Origin: Sipunculus nudus
Taxonomy: Eukaryota > Annelida > Sipuncula > Golfingiida > Sipunculidae
Length of the DNA: 64,000 nt
Reading direction: 5' to 3'
NCBI GenBank assembly: GCA_026874595.1
Contig: CM049318.1
Location: forward strand, 51,552,750-51,616,749
Within the stretch, counting starts at the first letter, position 1. Each line of letters starts with the position of its first letter. Below are positions 12,204-23,775 of this stretch, piece after piece. The notes below the pieces were generated by a model. The model did not search any database, had not been told where the DNA came from, and saw only the letters and a program-made list of their open reading frames with translations. The position numbers were made by a program, and so were the translations under genes.

Positions 12204-12256
<53 letters not shown>
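12196..12256. repeat. (TA)n microsatellite
   Basis: About 60 bases of TA dinucleotides with one interruption, inside the foldback element. Confidence 0.9.
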
Positions 12257-12257
<1 letters not shown>

Positions 12258-12485
12258 CTTGTTTAAATACTTTATCATCCTATTTAAACACTGATTCAAC
12301 AAAAGAATAATCATGAATCATGTCCATATTTCGCTCATATTAGCTTGGTCACCGTTTTAAACAAATAGTCATTATGTAATCCAGTGGTTTTTCATACTTG
12401 TATGTTCATTTACACATTCGTGTCACGAGAAGTCAATATTTGAATTGTCTAAGTTAATTTGCATGAACTTTGATTTATAAAATTA

Positions 12486-12692
12486 TTGGCCGTTTTACCC
12501 ACCTTCGATTTTATTACAATATGGGCCGTTTTACCCACTTGCAATTTTATTACAATATGGGCAGGGTATAGTTATTACAATATGGGCCGTTTTTTATTAC
12601 ATTATGGGCTATTATTACATTATGGGTCGTTTTTATTACAATATGGACCGTTATTACATTATGGGCCAGTTATTACATTATGGGTCGTAACA
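12486..12692 (-). repeat. right terminal inverted repeat of the foldback element
   Basis: Eight TTATTACAWTATGGG-type subrepeats, reverse complement of those in the left arm, ending GGGTCGTAACA directly before the AGTGC duplication. Two ACCCACYT-containing linkers match the AAGTGGG linker at the inner end of the left arm. Confidence 0.85.
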
Positions 12693-12699
12693 AGTGCCC

Positions 12700-14030
12700 T
12701 TTCTTCTTCACACCAAATATAACCGATTTACTTGAGTCAACTAAACATCCGACTCTGATGTGTTTTCTGCTGGAAAAGTTCTCTTGGTTTATTTTACGTA
12801 TACATATCAAAGAGTGGTTGCAATTTGTGAAATTGGATCATTTAGAAAAGTATGCAATTTGGAGCAATTTAAAATATGTGGGGCTAAATCAGTGTCTGTT
12901 TGGGAAGATCAAAATACCCTTGACAACAAAAGTTCTACCATGGCGATTCAGAGATCGGATCATGGTCGGGGACTATCTGCGGGGAGCTGAAAGTCATCAG
13001 TCTAAGAGAATCAATATTAAAATACAAAAAAAGTTATTTTTGGAAAAAAGGTTATGATCCGTAAGATTTTCTGGGCTATCAGCTCACATCCATCAAAACC
13101 CAATTCTCTTGTAAAGAAAGTCCTTAATCTCCTTTTAAATCACATTTATTGTTAAGCACCGAAGACACGATCTGTGACAATACCTTTTTTATACTCTGTA
13201 CGTCACCTAGGCTTAACTTTTAATTTCAAAGTGGTGTTCATCTGGTGATTAAATTAAACGAGGAAATCTATGTTTAACTACTGAGGAACACGAATTCTAA
13301 CCATTCTAAAGAACATGATCTTAGTTGTATTGCTGTGTACTGCCAGTTTGGGAGCTGTTAGAAAAGATCATGTGTGTTTATTAAGCACACCATCTGTTGT
13401 TAATAGACTTCAGGCGCCATATCGTAGGACATAACCTGGAACATTCCCCATTATGAGGTCTGGTCCCCTGTCATCCAGGTTGTGTCAGTCTGTCGGTATG
13501 CCTGTCGGTTCGTCTGTTGATGTCATTTTTTTCTGCCTGCTTGTTCTTTGGTCTGACATATGTCATTCTTGAGTCCACATTCTTAAAGCAATGCTTCTGA
13601 AATCTTTTAGTTAAAACAAAAACAAAAATGTGTTCTGTCTGTCTGTTCGTCCGCGACTTTTCAATATCAGCATGAATTCATAAAAGTGTTATTTTTTCTG
13701 CTCTCCCAGAACATCGCTCATTCAACTAGAAAATGTCCAGAGAACTGTATTCTCCGCCAAACGGGAATGTGAGAAATGTGTATACACACCATAAAACACA
13801 CACACACCCTCACAGTCACAGAACTGACCGAAAACACTTTGTGTAGGCTTAATCAGAGAGCCTTATATGCTGCCAACACGGAAGGTGACTTATAGGATGC
13901 AACTACTTTTATAATTAGAAGTAGATCCCAGTAAAACTTTTTGAGAAATAGTGTCGCATGTGAAACGTAAAAAGTTGTACAAACAATTCAAATCAAAAGC
14001 ACCGCAAACGTGCATAATACGCCCGTTGTG
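12700..14030. other. no gene supported
   Basis: Two overlapping frames (76 and 125 codons, 12,680-13,057) begin in or beside the foldback arm and have no start or splice support. Beyond them is AT-rich DNA with TCTGTC-rich stretches at 13,490-13,660 that recall the minisatellite flanks. Confidence 0.4.
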
Positions 14031-14036
14031 TATCTA

Positions 14037-14530
14037 GTGACCATTGACCTCATTAAATATGCGTGAATTTTGATGAGAAGGCAATTCAGGTGAGAACCTC
14101 TTTTGGTAAATGTTCTTATTGAGTGTAATGAAAATCCATAAGATTTTTGGTAAGTTATCATGATGCCACCTTAGGTGACCTCTGACCTTATTATATATGC
14201 GTGGATTTTGCTGGAAATCAAAATTAGGCGAGATATTATATTGATAAATACTTTTGCTGAGTTTGATCAAATTCCATCGAATACCTCGTAAGTTATGGCG
14301 GCAACACCACAAAGTAGCCTTGTGACCTCTGACCTCATTAAATATGCGGGGGTTTTGCCTATAATTGAACTTTGGTGAGAGAATCTATTGTTTGTTAGTC
14401 ATGGTGAGTTTCGTGAAAATCAATCAAAGCCCTGGTAAGTTATCGTGGGGACACTAAAAGTTATTGGAAGGACGGACAGACGGATGGACGGAGGGGCTTT
14501 GGGTATACCATAATATGTCCTGTCCTAGAC
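14037..14530 (+). repeat. ~140-147 bp tandem array, 3 units plus a GACGGACAG tail
   Basis: GTGACCTCTGACCTCATTAA-type words at 14,037, 14,175 and 14,322, each followed by ATATGCGNGNATTTTG and, later, GGTAAGTTATCRTG. The last unit runs into GGACGGACAGACGGATGGAC and then ATAATATGTCCTGTCCTAGA with CGGGCGTATA. Such arrays are familiar from invertebrate repeats. The minus-strand 92-codon frame here is a translation of the array. Confidence 0.75.
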
Positions 14531-14929
14531 GGGCGTATATAATCCAAAATAATGCAAGTGTTACCAAAACCGAATCAACTCTGGAGACCCTTAAGATGCA
14601 TCTGCTACACTGATAAGAAGTAGATCCCAGTTAAACATTTTTAAAAACAAAGTCAAATATGAAATGTAAAACTTTTGCATAGAAGAATTCATAAAAAAAT
14701 TTAAAAATCATTCAAGTGTGACTAACATCTTATCAGCTCTGGAGACCCATCAGATGCTCCTGCTACTACAATTTAAAATAGATCTGAGCAAAACTTTTCG
14801 AGATATCGCGTCGCATAAAATTGTTTTTACTGTTTTCACTTGTTCCCCTGTCTTCCTGTCTCTGTCTGTCTTTAATATTTCAACTTCCGGCAAGCGTTCG
14901 AACTATATCGTCTCGTTTTTGTTGTTGTT

Positions 14930-15330
14930 GGAGGTAACCACCTTAATTTTTTTTTAAATGCTAGCTTAACTAAGTATATGTAAATCTGCAGAATTCCGTT
15001 ACGGTTTCGGAATACGTGAAGCGGCAGTATCACACGCTTCCTCTCATTTTATATCCTGGTGTTAACTAGGCCCGATGACTACTTCACCTGCGGGCCTTGG
15101 GTTGGTAATCGTCCCCACACTTGGTTCATTCCATCGAGGAACCCCCAAGAAGTGCACTCGTTTGTGAGTGAAACACGGCCGTTGGGCTCAGCTTTCCCAA
15201 TAAGCCTGCAGAGCGCTTACCCCGTGGTGGGGGTCGACTTTGAAAAACCTCACCGCCTAGTCTAAGATTCGAACTCGCGCTCTCCGGGCTTTTGAGTCAT
15301 TTGCTCTACCCTTGAACCAAGGAGTTGATA
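14930..15330 (-). mobile_element. tRNA-derived SINE, family 1, copy C
   Basis: On the minus strand: a tRNA-like head (CTTGGTTCAAGGGTAGAGCA as A-box region, GCGAGTTCGAATCTTAGAC as B-box region), then a body with GCGGTGAGGTTTTTCAAAG, CCCACCACGGGGTAAGCGCT and CAACGGCCGTGTTTCACTCA. The tail has GGAATTCTGCAGATTTACAT and ends in the near-palindrome GGTGGTTACCTCC followed by (AAC)n. Body and tail align over their length with the copies at 50,070-50,468 and 46,466-46,814. The copy looks full length at about 400 bp. Confidence 0.85.
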
Positions 15331-15339
15331 ACAAGATAT

Positions 15340-16490
15340 GACTTCTCGATTATTCCTAGCCTAAGGCATAGAAAACCGGATATTCGAAAGGCTTACGAAT
15401 ATCATATTCTTCGATTTCTATGGTTATTGTCATCCTTACTCAATAGATCACCAAAACCCTCAGACTTATCCTTTGAAAAATGATTAATACATTTTCTCTT
15501 TACTCTTTTTACCAGTGGATTTTCATTTATTCGGTATTTGAAAAGTTCCCAATACCGTTGCAAGCTCGTGTCTGACTATGTTATCTCCATTAATCATTAT
15601 TTTAAAGTTAACACTCAAAGAGTAGTCTGATAACTATCGCACCTACATTATAAATTTATGGTCTCCCCTATTCTTTTCCTAAATGCTTGTATCGCCATCG
15701 ATCACTGCACTATTTTACAAATATGGTTATAGCCGTATGACAGTCGAAGCAGGTCTTCCTAGCAATGCTTTATTTCCTATATATTTCTATAGTTTCCTTA
15801 GTATACATTTTCTCCTATAGTTTCCTATATTTTTAGCATTTAGGCTTTAGTCTTCTATATTTTTATATTTTTACTGCACAATCATTTTGTAATATAACTG
15901 TTATTATTGAATAATTATTACATTTATATAGACTTACTATTATTGGAAACATTAAACGCTTTCTAAAAGTTGTGTATTCAAGTAATGCAGTCATACAAAT
16001 ATAGCAAACTAAACCATTGAAACAAATCTCGATTGACTTGTACATGGTTGTAGAACATAGTGATGGTAAGTAACCAATAGAAATTATTCAGTGAAAATAC
16101 TTTATTTCAGGCTGAATATTCCTATAGTCTAGGTTATTTAGTCCTCAAATTTTCCTGTAAAATTCATATATTTATTCAAGATGTCCCGAAGAGGCCCCTT
16201 ATCTTCAGTAAACTAAAGAATACGCACCTTAAGTATGTCCAAATCTTTATTTCTACATGCTTCAATTATATTAACATAATGCTGACTTCGGACCGGTCAA
16301 TAAGAGCGCAAATTAGACCAGTCAGATAAGCCTGTGTATTGGGTCCTTAACAAAGGTTACAATCAGGAAAATTTTACGGTACCTACGAACTTACGTTCTG
16401 GTCAATACCGCGGACGGATGTGAATAATACAGTAACTGTTATCCTGATGGTAGATTTCCAATTACGGTCAAGGTAGCCCTGTGTATTGCA
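15340..16490. other. no gene seen
   Basis: AT-rich, with a T/C-rich stretch of CTATAGTTTCCTATA-type words at 15,770-15,860. No repeat family or coding stretch recognised. Confidence 0.5.
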
Positions 16491-16493
16491 TTG

Positions 16494-16846
16494 CCTCCGC
16501 CAGGAGGGTATGCGTTCATCCCCGTTCGTGTGTACGTTTGTTTGCCTTTGTGTTTGTCTTTGACCACAGCATAGCTCACACAATCATGAACGGAATCTTA
16601 TTTCCATATTCCCAGGTTCTTTCATGTTATTCCTAACTGTATATTTGTGATAATTCTTTGATGACGTTTCTGAATCCGGATCATGCGCTGGAACCACACC
16701 AAAATTGATTCTTCACTGGGAAATTCCCGAAAAGACCTGAAAATTTCGTCAGGTACTGTTAATTAGAAGGTGAGCTATGTTATCAACAAACACACAAAAA
16801 CACACGGACGGGCTGATCGCATACCCTCCTGGCGGAAGCAATAGCG
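16494..16846. mobile_element. Helitron-like family, head-to-head rearranged copy 2
   Basis: The 5' head GCCTCCGCCAGGAGGGTATG occurs at 16,495 on the plus strand and, inverted, at 16,821-16,842. The body between (TTCTGAATCCGGATCATG, AATTCCCGAAAAGACCTG) reads in the minus orientation. So this locus is a minus-strand copy joined head-to-head to a ~105 bp plus-strand head fragment, giving a false impression of a terminal inverted repeat element. Confidence 0.65.
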
Positions 16847-16849
16847 TGC

Positions 16850-18350
16850 CCTCCAGAATTGGAAATTAAATTCCAAACTGTATATAGTCAAACCCCGAAC
16901 ACGATGCCGGACAAGATCCAGGACTATCAGATAAGTCCATCTTCATATTCAATTATTTAACGCACAAATGATTGCATCACACCCACGGTCCGATTACCCC
17001 TCATCTTCACAAAATTCCCATTTTACCCCGGGATGGCCTTGGGATCCATTGGGGGTGTGTCGTTGATTGACATTAACCAATCCAGAAATCGTCCTACCGG
17101 AATCACCCAAGACCTCAACTGTCACTCCGCCGCGCCACAATTAGCCTGTCAAGGCCGGCACGTCGGGGCGTCCATGTCAATATAACAGGCTGCCAGACAG
17201 CCCGTGTTGGATCATTGCTGCCGCTTTTCCTTCCTCAATTTTTATAAGATCTACCTGTCTCATGGTATACGAACCAGCGTAATAGAATGTTGCTTTGACA
17301 TTTTCCCGTCATTTTTAAGTTCATGGGGTAAGTATGGTGTGTAGGTTTGATGCATAACAGAACACTTTTTTCCTGACTTGTGTAAAAAATTTAGGTGCAG
17401 AGAAGTCCAAGTACTACAGTACAGAATTCCGTAATGAATTTTGTGGAAGAAATATGTTGTACAATTTCAATACTCTAGCAAAATAATTGATTGATTGATC
17501 TAAGATGTTATGCTTAAGTTAGATTAAGATGTCATATAATACCAAAACAAGATGGGTGCCATTTTTAAATATTTCATATAATGGTGTCCATAAGTTAAAG
17601 GTGTTGACATTTGCAAACCTTGCCATGTACCAGAACCTTTGTTATAGTGCTAAAACTGATGTTTAAATTTTAAATTTTAATCCCTAACTTCTGCTCGTTG
17701 TGTTGTTTACGTGTTATTGTTTTTCAAAAGACAAATATACACATATCATGTACTTTGAATATTTCAACTTAATTTGCTGAAAGAACACCCTAGGAAAAAT
17801 CCTTGTTGGGCCAATAGATAGGGCCAAGATTTTAATGTTGTAAGCTATGTAATAACAATTATTTTTTACCTCTGGTATAAGGGATTTTCATGATATTGTG
17901 AAAAAAAGTATAACCTGGACTCCGCTTCATGCCTTAACTTGTCATTAAGTAGTGCTTTAATTCATGTTTTGTTGCAATAAGAAAATTTCAAATATTCAAG
18001 TGTTTTCATGTACCTATCGTTACAAAATTATATGAATATTCATGGGATTACATTTTCCCTATAATATTGATAACAAAGATTTTCTGCAGTATGAACTACC
18101 CTCACTAGAAATATACTTAAGATAACAAGTTTATCACTGCGATGCCGTCAGATATACCCAAAATATTGAGAAACATTTCAGCTATAAAAACAAACTGTTG
18201 TAACTCTAATGATAATTTATCATGCTTTCTTCTATTTCATTTCTGCTCGTTCTCTGAAGGCCTCACATGTCCCAAATACAAAATATGGAAATCATAAATA
18301 TGGGTTACCAGTGGACTATTCACTTGTAGCAAACTTGGCAGGTCTCTCTA
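16850..18350. other. no gene supported
   Basis: 16,980-17,290 is distinctly richer in G/C than its surroundings, with GGCCGGCACGTCGGGGCG in it, and could be an old promoter or exon, but no frame stands out. The rest is AT-rich. Confidence 0.4.
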
Positions 18351-18354
18351 TTGT

Positions 18355-18595
18355 TTAGTACCATCCGGGTACTCCTTGAAACCAGCCGGCTGGGATCTTA
18401 GGATTATCCATTGGTGCCCTGAGGGGCTGCTCCTCGGCTGTGTTGGCCAGGGAATCAATTCTCCCTGTGTCAATTAGATCTAAGGCCTTTCTAGCATTTG
18501 CTGAAGAGTGGCCCGCAATGGGGGGTCCTTTTACAAGCCCTCTGTGACTTTCAACGTAGCTGCGTCTGCCTAGCATACGATCGTCTAGTGCTGAT
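18355..18595 (-). CDS. possible coding exon, family not recognised
   Basis: A minus-strand frame of about 80 codons ends in TAA at 18,355-18,357. From its ATG at 18,576 it reads MLGRRSYVESHRGLVKGPPI, then AGHSSANARKALDLIDTGRI, and closes with IPAGWFQGVPGWY. Composition is even and polar and the DNA is richer in G/C than the flanks, unlike the repeat-derived frames nearby. Upstream, an ACGATCAG sequence could serve as a splice acceptor that keeps the frame open. Against it: no recognisable domain, and an A-run 80 bases upstream on the minus strand suggests the segment may be part of a retroelement or processed sequence. I do not assign a function. Confidence 0.3.
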
Positions 18596-18877
18596 CGTCA
18601 ACAGAGATTCTCTGTGTCCTGTAGGTAAATCCTAGCATGTGTTCTAGGCTAATTGGGCAGCTGTAAACCAAAAAAAAAAAAGCTTATAAAGCCGCCCTAG
18701 AGGACACGAAGGCGGTGGGTTTGATAAGATATTGTTTTCTCCCCTGTTTTTGTCACTTGATACCTTGCCTACGTAAGATTTACGTGGTATTCTTTATCAT
18801 CGCTGAAATGCTTTAGTAACCTATATTCTTCTACTGGCTAACAGTGGATTTAAAAGTAGGCCCTTATTTTGAGTGTA

Positions 18878-18879
<2 letters not shown>

Positions 18880-18922
<43 letters not shown>
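18880..18922. repeat. (TA)n microsatellite
   Basis: About 42 bases of uninterrupted TA repeat. Confidence 0.9.
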
Positions 18923-18925
<3 letters not shown>

Positions 18926-19049
18926 TCTGTTTACTCATATACTAGACCTTGACACATTATACATGCAAATATAAGATATACAAAGATTCAATCTAATTTG
19001 AGAAATCTAGAAGAACGAATTCAATTATAAAAATTTAAAGAAAATATTT

Positions 19050-19139
19050 TGAAACAACCTTTTCTGTGAGGTAATTTGAAATCAAACGGGGTAATCTGAA
19101 ATAGTCTTCAAGTCACCCCGGGGAGGATCTGAAATCGCC
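19050..19139 (+). repeat. family R fragment (3' end only)
   Basis: Starts near GAAACAACCTTTTCTG, carries GGGGTAATCTGAAATAG, TCAAGTCACCCCGGGG and ends in GATCTGAAATCGCC. It aligns with the 3' ends of the copies at 32.1-32.6 and 40.5-40.9 kb. The 5' part is not recognisable. Confidence 0.65.
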
Positions 19140-19701
19140 ACTCCAGTTCAACTTGTCTTTTTTATTTCTATTGAAGTCTGTGGTGTAATAAGATATATAA
19201 AAATATATATGTCACCATCTTCATATATTTTACTGTTACGATCTCATATTTCAAATTAAATGGTAGGAGCATTTCTTTAGAAATGCCGGCAACATAATTG
19301 AAAGTATAAACATTACCCAGTAACAATTGTAAAGCTTCATGCTTTTCGCTCTTTAACTCCGCAAATCTGGCAATACTGATTGCCATGAAAATGTGTCTAA
19401 CTACTTACGCAAGAATGCCATACGCCTCTCGCTTATGTTTGTGGTGCCGTTGATGTGTTCATGTTTCATGTGAGGTCTCCGTATTTTTTACACTTTCAAA
19501 ATATTAAGTAATCTCATCGAATAAAATGGCTCTCACAAACGTTAATTCTAATGAAACCCTTAACTGGATAAAAGCTGATAAATAAAAGCAGAAAATTGCT
19601 TCTATGTGATGCACGATAACCAATTACTGAGTTGCATTTTATTCAGCAATATTTTAATCTCATTTTTGTCTTTCTCCCTCTATACATATTTATATGATTA
19701 T

Positions 19702-19707
<6 letters not shown>

Positions 19708-19734
<27 letters not shown>

Positions 19735-19812
19735 AATAATGTTAATATATTTAATGTATATATATATAAATAATGTTAATATATATAATGTATATATAAT
19801 GTATATATAATG

Positions 19813-19868
<56 letters not shown>
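19708..19868. repeat. (TA)n block with ATAATGT interruptions
   Basis: 160 bases of TA repeats with interspersed TAATGTTAATATA and GTATATATAA units, i.e. a microsatellite that has been partly turned into a short tandem repeat. Confidence 0.9.
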
Positions 19869-19869
<1 letters not shown>

Positions 19870-19870
<1 letters not shown>

Positions 19871-21637
19871 GTTAGTTCTAATCCAGAATCAGATTATATA
19901 TTTAAAACTTGCTAGGTCACAGCAGACAGCAAGTAGTAGTAGTAACTCACCCGTGTAAAACTTGTGTGCGCAATGTAAAGTACGGATGAGCTGATTTAAA
20001 ATAATTTATAATTAATCTGTTAATGCCGATCCATCAAGCAGACAGGCATTATCGTTATTTATATATTCTATTTGAAATGTAAAATATTACTCTCTGAATA
20101 ACAGGGGGTGGGTGATAAGATTGATCATCCCATCTTGCTAAAAAGTGTGTTTTGGGATATATCCCCCTATCCCCCTGTACTGACATTTCCCCATGTGTGT
20201 GTGCGGGTATTTGTTAACAGAACAAACTTTTTTTTATCTTAAAGGAAAAGGGTTTAAATTCGTTTTGATAAATTTAAATTCATAAGTCAGGGAAGGGTAC
20301 ATGCTTGAATATGATCCTTTCCTGAAAGTTGTGACACGTGTGTCAGCTGTTTGCTGTGAGTCTTGCGTTAATCAACAGGCGGGTATGAGATCAATACTAC
20401 ACGGATTATTATAGTCAGGGCGACCTTCTGTCTCTCTCACCGGACCAATGAGTCCCAATCGCTGTGCGTGGTTCACGCCTAACACGGGCGGTTCTAAGAT
20501 TTTGGTATCGGTGCATTATACGGAGAGTGTTTAAACATACAAAATATCCAGTAATCAAGTTAAGAATTATAACGTTTACAATGAATCACGGCAACTTTTA
20601 TGAGGCGGTCCATCAAGGGTTCATGTGTATTGTATTTTTTGTAGTATTTTCTGAAGCAAATACATGGCCAATGAGCCTCTTTTTCTGTGGTTGTTCACTA
20701 TCAGAAAACAAAGAGTCATTGGTACCAGCTATCACGGAACACTGCTATTTTCTGTTTGCTATATAATAGTATTCCCTTAACTTCATCATGCGATCTGGGA
20801 CATCCAGGTTTTAACCTATACGTGTATTGGCAGCCCCCATGAGCGGTTTCGAGAAAGTGGGAGAAATAAATCTTTCGGGACCGAGAATAAGTGGGGATGG
20901 GACATGGAACTACTCTGAGACCAGCGTCCAAGCGATAATCTATGTGCGGAGAGGGTTTGGTAACAAGGGGACGTGTATCGGCAAAGTTTACAACAGGATA
21001 ACGATTTTTTAGGACCACGCCCACATCTTAAATTTATGGTAGGATACCCTCATACTGTGTTACTGTAGTTATTTTTACTGTGAACAATAAAGGTCCCACC
21101 ATTTTAAACATGCGACACCTGCTCTCAGTGCCCTGATTACACAGAGACACCCCCGTGGTCTGATTCTTGGCCCTGTGCCAGAACCGTGGAATCAGAACAA
21201 GGTAAATCTCTAAATACACGGTTGCAGGCTTTTACTTAAAGTCTACCATTGAGCCCAATCCATTTAGATGTTTGAATCTGTAACAGAAACATTTTTACAC
21301 TACCAAAATTTTGTTAGACATGTAAACAAAAGATCGAAGAATATCGATCTGCGAATCACCGTATCGCGATATAACGATACATTGATAATATCTCGCAGCC
21401 CTAATGAAAAGTGAAAATCGGATGAAGGATTCTAGAAAGTGCCCAATGCCCCAATGGTTAAATCCACATGGAACCTCAGACACTGGATCATATTCCATAA
21501 CTACTTGAGAATAATTCTGGATTATTCCTAACTCCTGAAGGTTTGAAAACAACCAATCGTTTTCGTCATATGTTTAATTTCATCCTCATTCAACAGACAC
21601 TGCCATGGACCTGTCTTAAACATTAAACAGGAACACT
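19870..21637. other. no gene supported; overlapping frames at 20.7-21.0 kb
   Basis: At 20,716-21,024 a 102-codon minus frame overlaps a 61-codon plus frame (20,827-21,012). The DNA here is of balanced composition and could be coding, but neither frame has a supported start, splice context or recognisable domain. Confidence 0.35.
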
Positions 21638-21993
21638 GCATTCTTTATGCATTCTAAAGAATGCAAGGCTGTGCCCGTATGATGATCCCTATTGTGAGAC
21701 GCTCCCCGATCCGTATTTGCATTCACTTATTCAGTCCTTAATTCCTTATTCACTTGTCCATAAGCGACTGTACATTTGTGAATATTCCTTGATGAAATTG
21801 CTCAATCCGGATCATGTTCCGGATCCACATTAGCTGATTATTTTTCGGCCCATTTTCCAAAATGCCCTGAATATTTCATGATATTACGTTCAGGACTGCG
21901 TGAGTTATATTGCAAACATACGAACACACCCACACACAAACGCAGGAACACACGCACGAACGGGGATGAGAGCATACCCTCCTTGCGGAGATA
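21638..21993 (-). mobile_element. Helitron-like non-autonomous element, copy 3
   Basis: Minus orientation: the head reads TCTCCGCAAGGAGGGTATGC then CTCATCCCCGTTCG at the right-hand end; the middle has a GATCCGGAACATGATCCGGA-type block; the 3' end at the left holds the hairpin GCATTCTTTAGAATGC. The terminal CTAG is not preserved in this copy. Confidence 0.6.
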
Positions 21994-21994
21994 A

Positions 21995-22870
21995 TGATTC
22001 AATTTATATCAGAGCCGGCGGAAGCGTGAGGCAGGACAGACTAGAGCCTCACCAATATTTGGCGAAATACGGGACCAGCAATTAAGCAAAATTGAAATCT
22101 TATTCAAAATGCTCTTTGAAATTAGGTAATTTCTTTCTTTTAAATTTGCAGAAAAGTTTAGAATAGTTAACTGAAATAAAGTAATGCGTCGTACAGGTTT
22201 AACTAACTAAATGAAACCAAAGTTTAATGTTGCAGGAATAAAAAAAAAGGAAATGTCCTAAATTTCAAGACATTTTCATTCGGTTGATGAAAGCAAATGT
22301 CATTGGTCACATGCACATTAAAACAATTATCGGTTGCTTTGTATCATAACCACGTGTATTCTTAAAACTACTGGTGCCGAGTGACTCTAAGAAGATCGAA
22401 AATATAAGTAGATGATGGTTCGTGTCCTGAAGTTTTCATGGTAGTTCTTTATCCGTGTCACGGCCAATCTCATTCACTACGCTTCGGCCTTTTGATAAAG
22501 TTCGCCAAAGTCAAAACAAAAGGCCTCACTCACACCTCCCGGGGGAGAGGTGTGAAATACTGTAGATTCAAATAATATCGTGGGCTTAAATTTTCGTGTC
22601 TTTTTACAAAACACATGTCGTTGGTTATTTGAATTCCTGGAAAGACAATTAGATTTCGTGGTTTATTAGTATCTGCATATTCCCATAAACACTATCTACC
22701 AGAATTGTTGAAAAATGGAATGCGGTGATCTGTTTTCAGTTTAAAGTTGTTTTATTGTAAACATTTCAGGGTGCCGTATTTGTTTGATATTAGTGGACAT
22801 AATGGAATTGACAACATATTAAATCACGTATTTTTTACAGTTATTTACACAAAAAGGAATTCAGCACATT

Positions 22871-22932
<62 letters not shown>

Positions 22933-23440
22933 ACTGCAATCGTAAAATAGTATTAAACAGTTTCTGTACCTTTATTGAAAACTCAAACAGCGATAATAAC
23001 TATAAACGAAGTCGACCACCTGCTGTCGTTAAGATTTATTCTGCCTGTGTGTTTTTTTTTATCGCTGGAATCATGAATTCGTGGATAACCATGATCCACG
23101 AAAACCACGAAAATAAAATCCCAACTAATATTTCTGAATCCACATGTAATACACCTATTTATGTTCGAGAGGACAATACAAAATTTTCATTGCCTGGGTG
23201 GAATATACTGACTAGGTCTATATAATATGCATATCAATAGCCTGGCTGAGGATTCAGCAAACAAATAGACCGAGCCCCGGGTATTATACATTCGGTGAAA
23301 TAAATACAGAAAAAAATGGTTTTAGCTGAAATAACCAGTGAATTCCTCACAGTTTCAGAAAATAATTTACGGTACATATTTTTCTCGTGACCAAGCAAAT
23401 GTCATGGAATCAGGGAGGGGAGGGGAGACAAGTCCCCCAA
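21995..23440. other. no gene seen; contains a (TA)n tract
   Basis: AT-rich DNA. 22,872-22,931 is an uninterrupted (TA)n microsatellite of about 58 bases. No coding or repeat family signal otherwise. Confidence 0.6.
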
Positions 23441-23461
23441 CATAAAGCTCTCATTTAAATC

Positions 23462-23775
23462 CTAATTAAATGAATTAGTGACATTCCAAAAAGTTAAGTC
23501 TAAGATTTATGTAGTTTCAATTATGGATAAAATTTCCTTTAGGGTTGAGGAAGTCATCATAAAACGTGTTATTTAATTATTAATCAGCAGGTGTATTAAA
23601 TGATAACAGTTATAAAGCTAATTAAATGAGCTAGTGACCTTTCAAATAGTTAAGTCTAAGAAGTACGTAGTCTTAAATATCGATCAAATTTTCTTTAGGT
23701 TTGAAGAAGTCATCATAAAACGTGTTGTTCAATTATTAATCAGCAGGTGTATTAAATGATAACATATATATAAAG
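23462..23775 (+). repeat. 156 bp tandem duplication, two copies
   Basis: CTAATTAAATGARYTAGTGAC at 23,462 and 23,618. Both units share GTTAAGTCTAAG, GAAGTCATCATAAAACGTGTT and AATTATTAATCAGCAGGTGT, ending in ATTAAATGATAACA. The high similarity suggests a fairly recent duplication. Confidence 0.85.

Larger units (their letters stand above)
11058..12692. mobile_element. foldback-type DNA transposon, non-autonomous, 1,635 bp
   Basis: Long imperfect terminal inverted repeats open with TGTTACRACCCATAATGTAA on both sides (left 11,058-11,345; right 12,486-12,692). Each arm is itself a cluster of a ~18-20 bp subrepeat, CCCATAWTGTAATAA: 13 in the left arm and 8 in the right. The element is flanked by the perfect 5-bp direct repeat AGTGC at 11,053-11,057 and 12,693-12,697, which fits a target-site duplication. 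The 1.1 kb interior has an (ATA)n tract, a C-run, a (TA)n tract and no transposase frame. Superfamily is uncertain: the 5-bp duplication does not decide it. Confidence 0.8.

Noticed and set aside
12486-13057. Plus-strand frames of 78, 125 and 76 codons
   Set aside because: The first is a translation of the foldback arm; the others start in or beside it and show no acceptor with continued frame or known motif.
20716-21024. 102-codon minus-strand frame
   Set aside because: Overlaps a similarly plausible 61-codon plus-strand frame; no motif, start context or splice signal decides between them.
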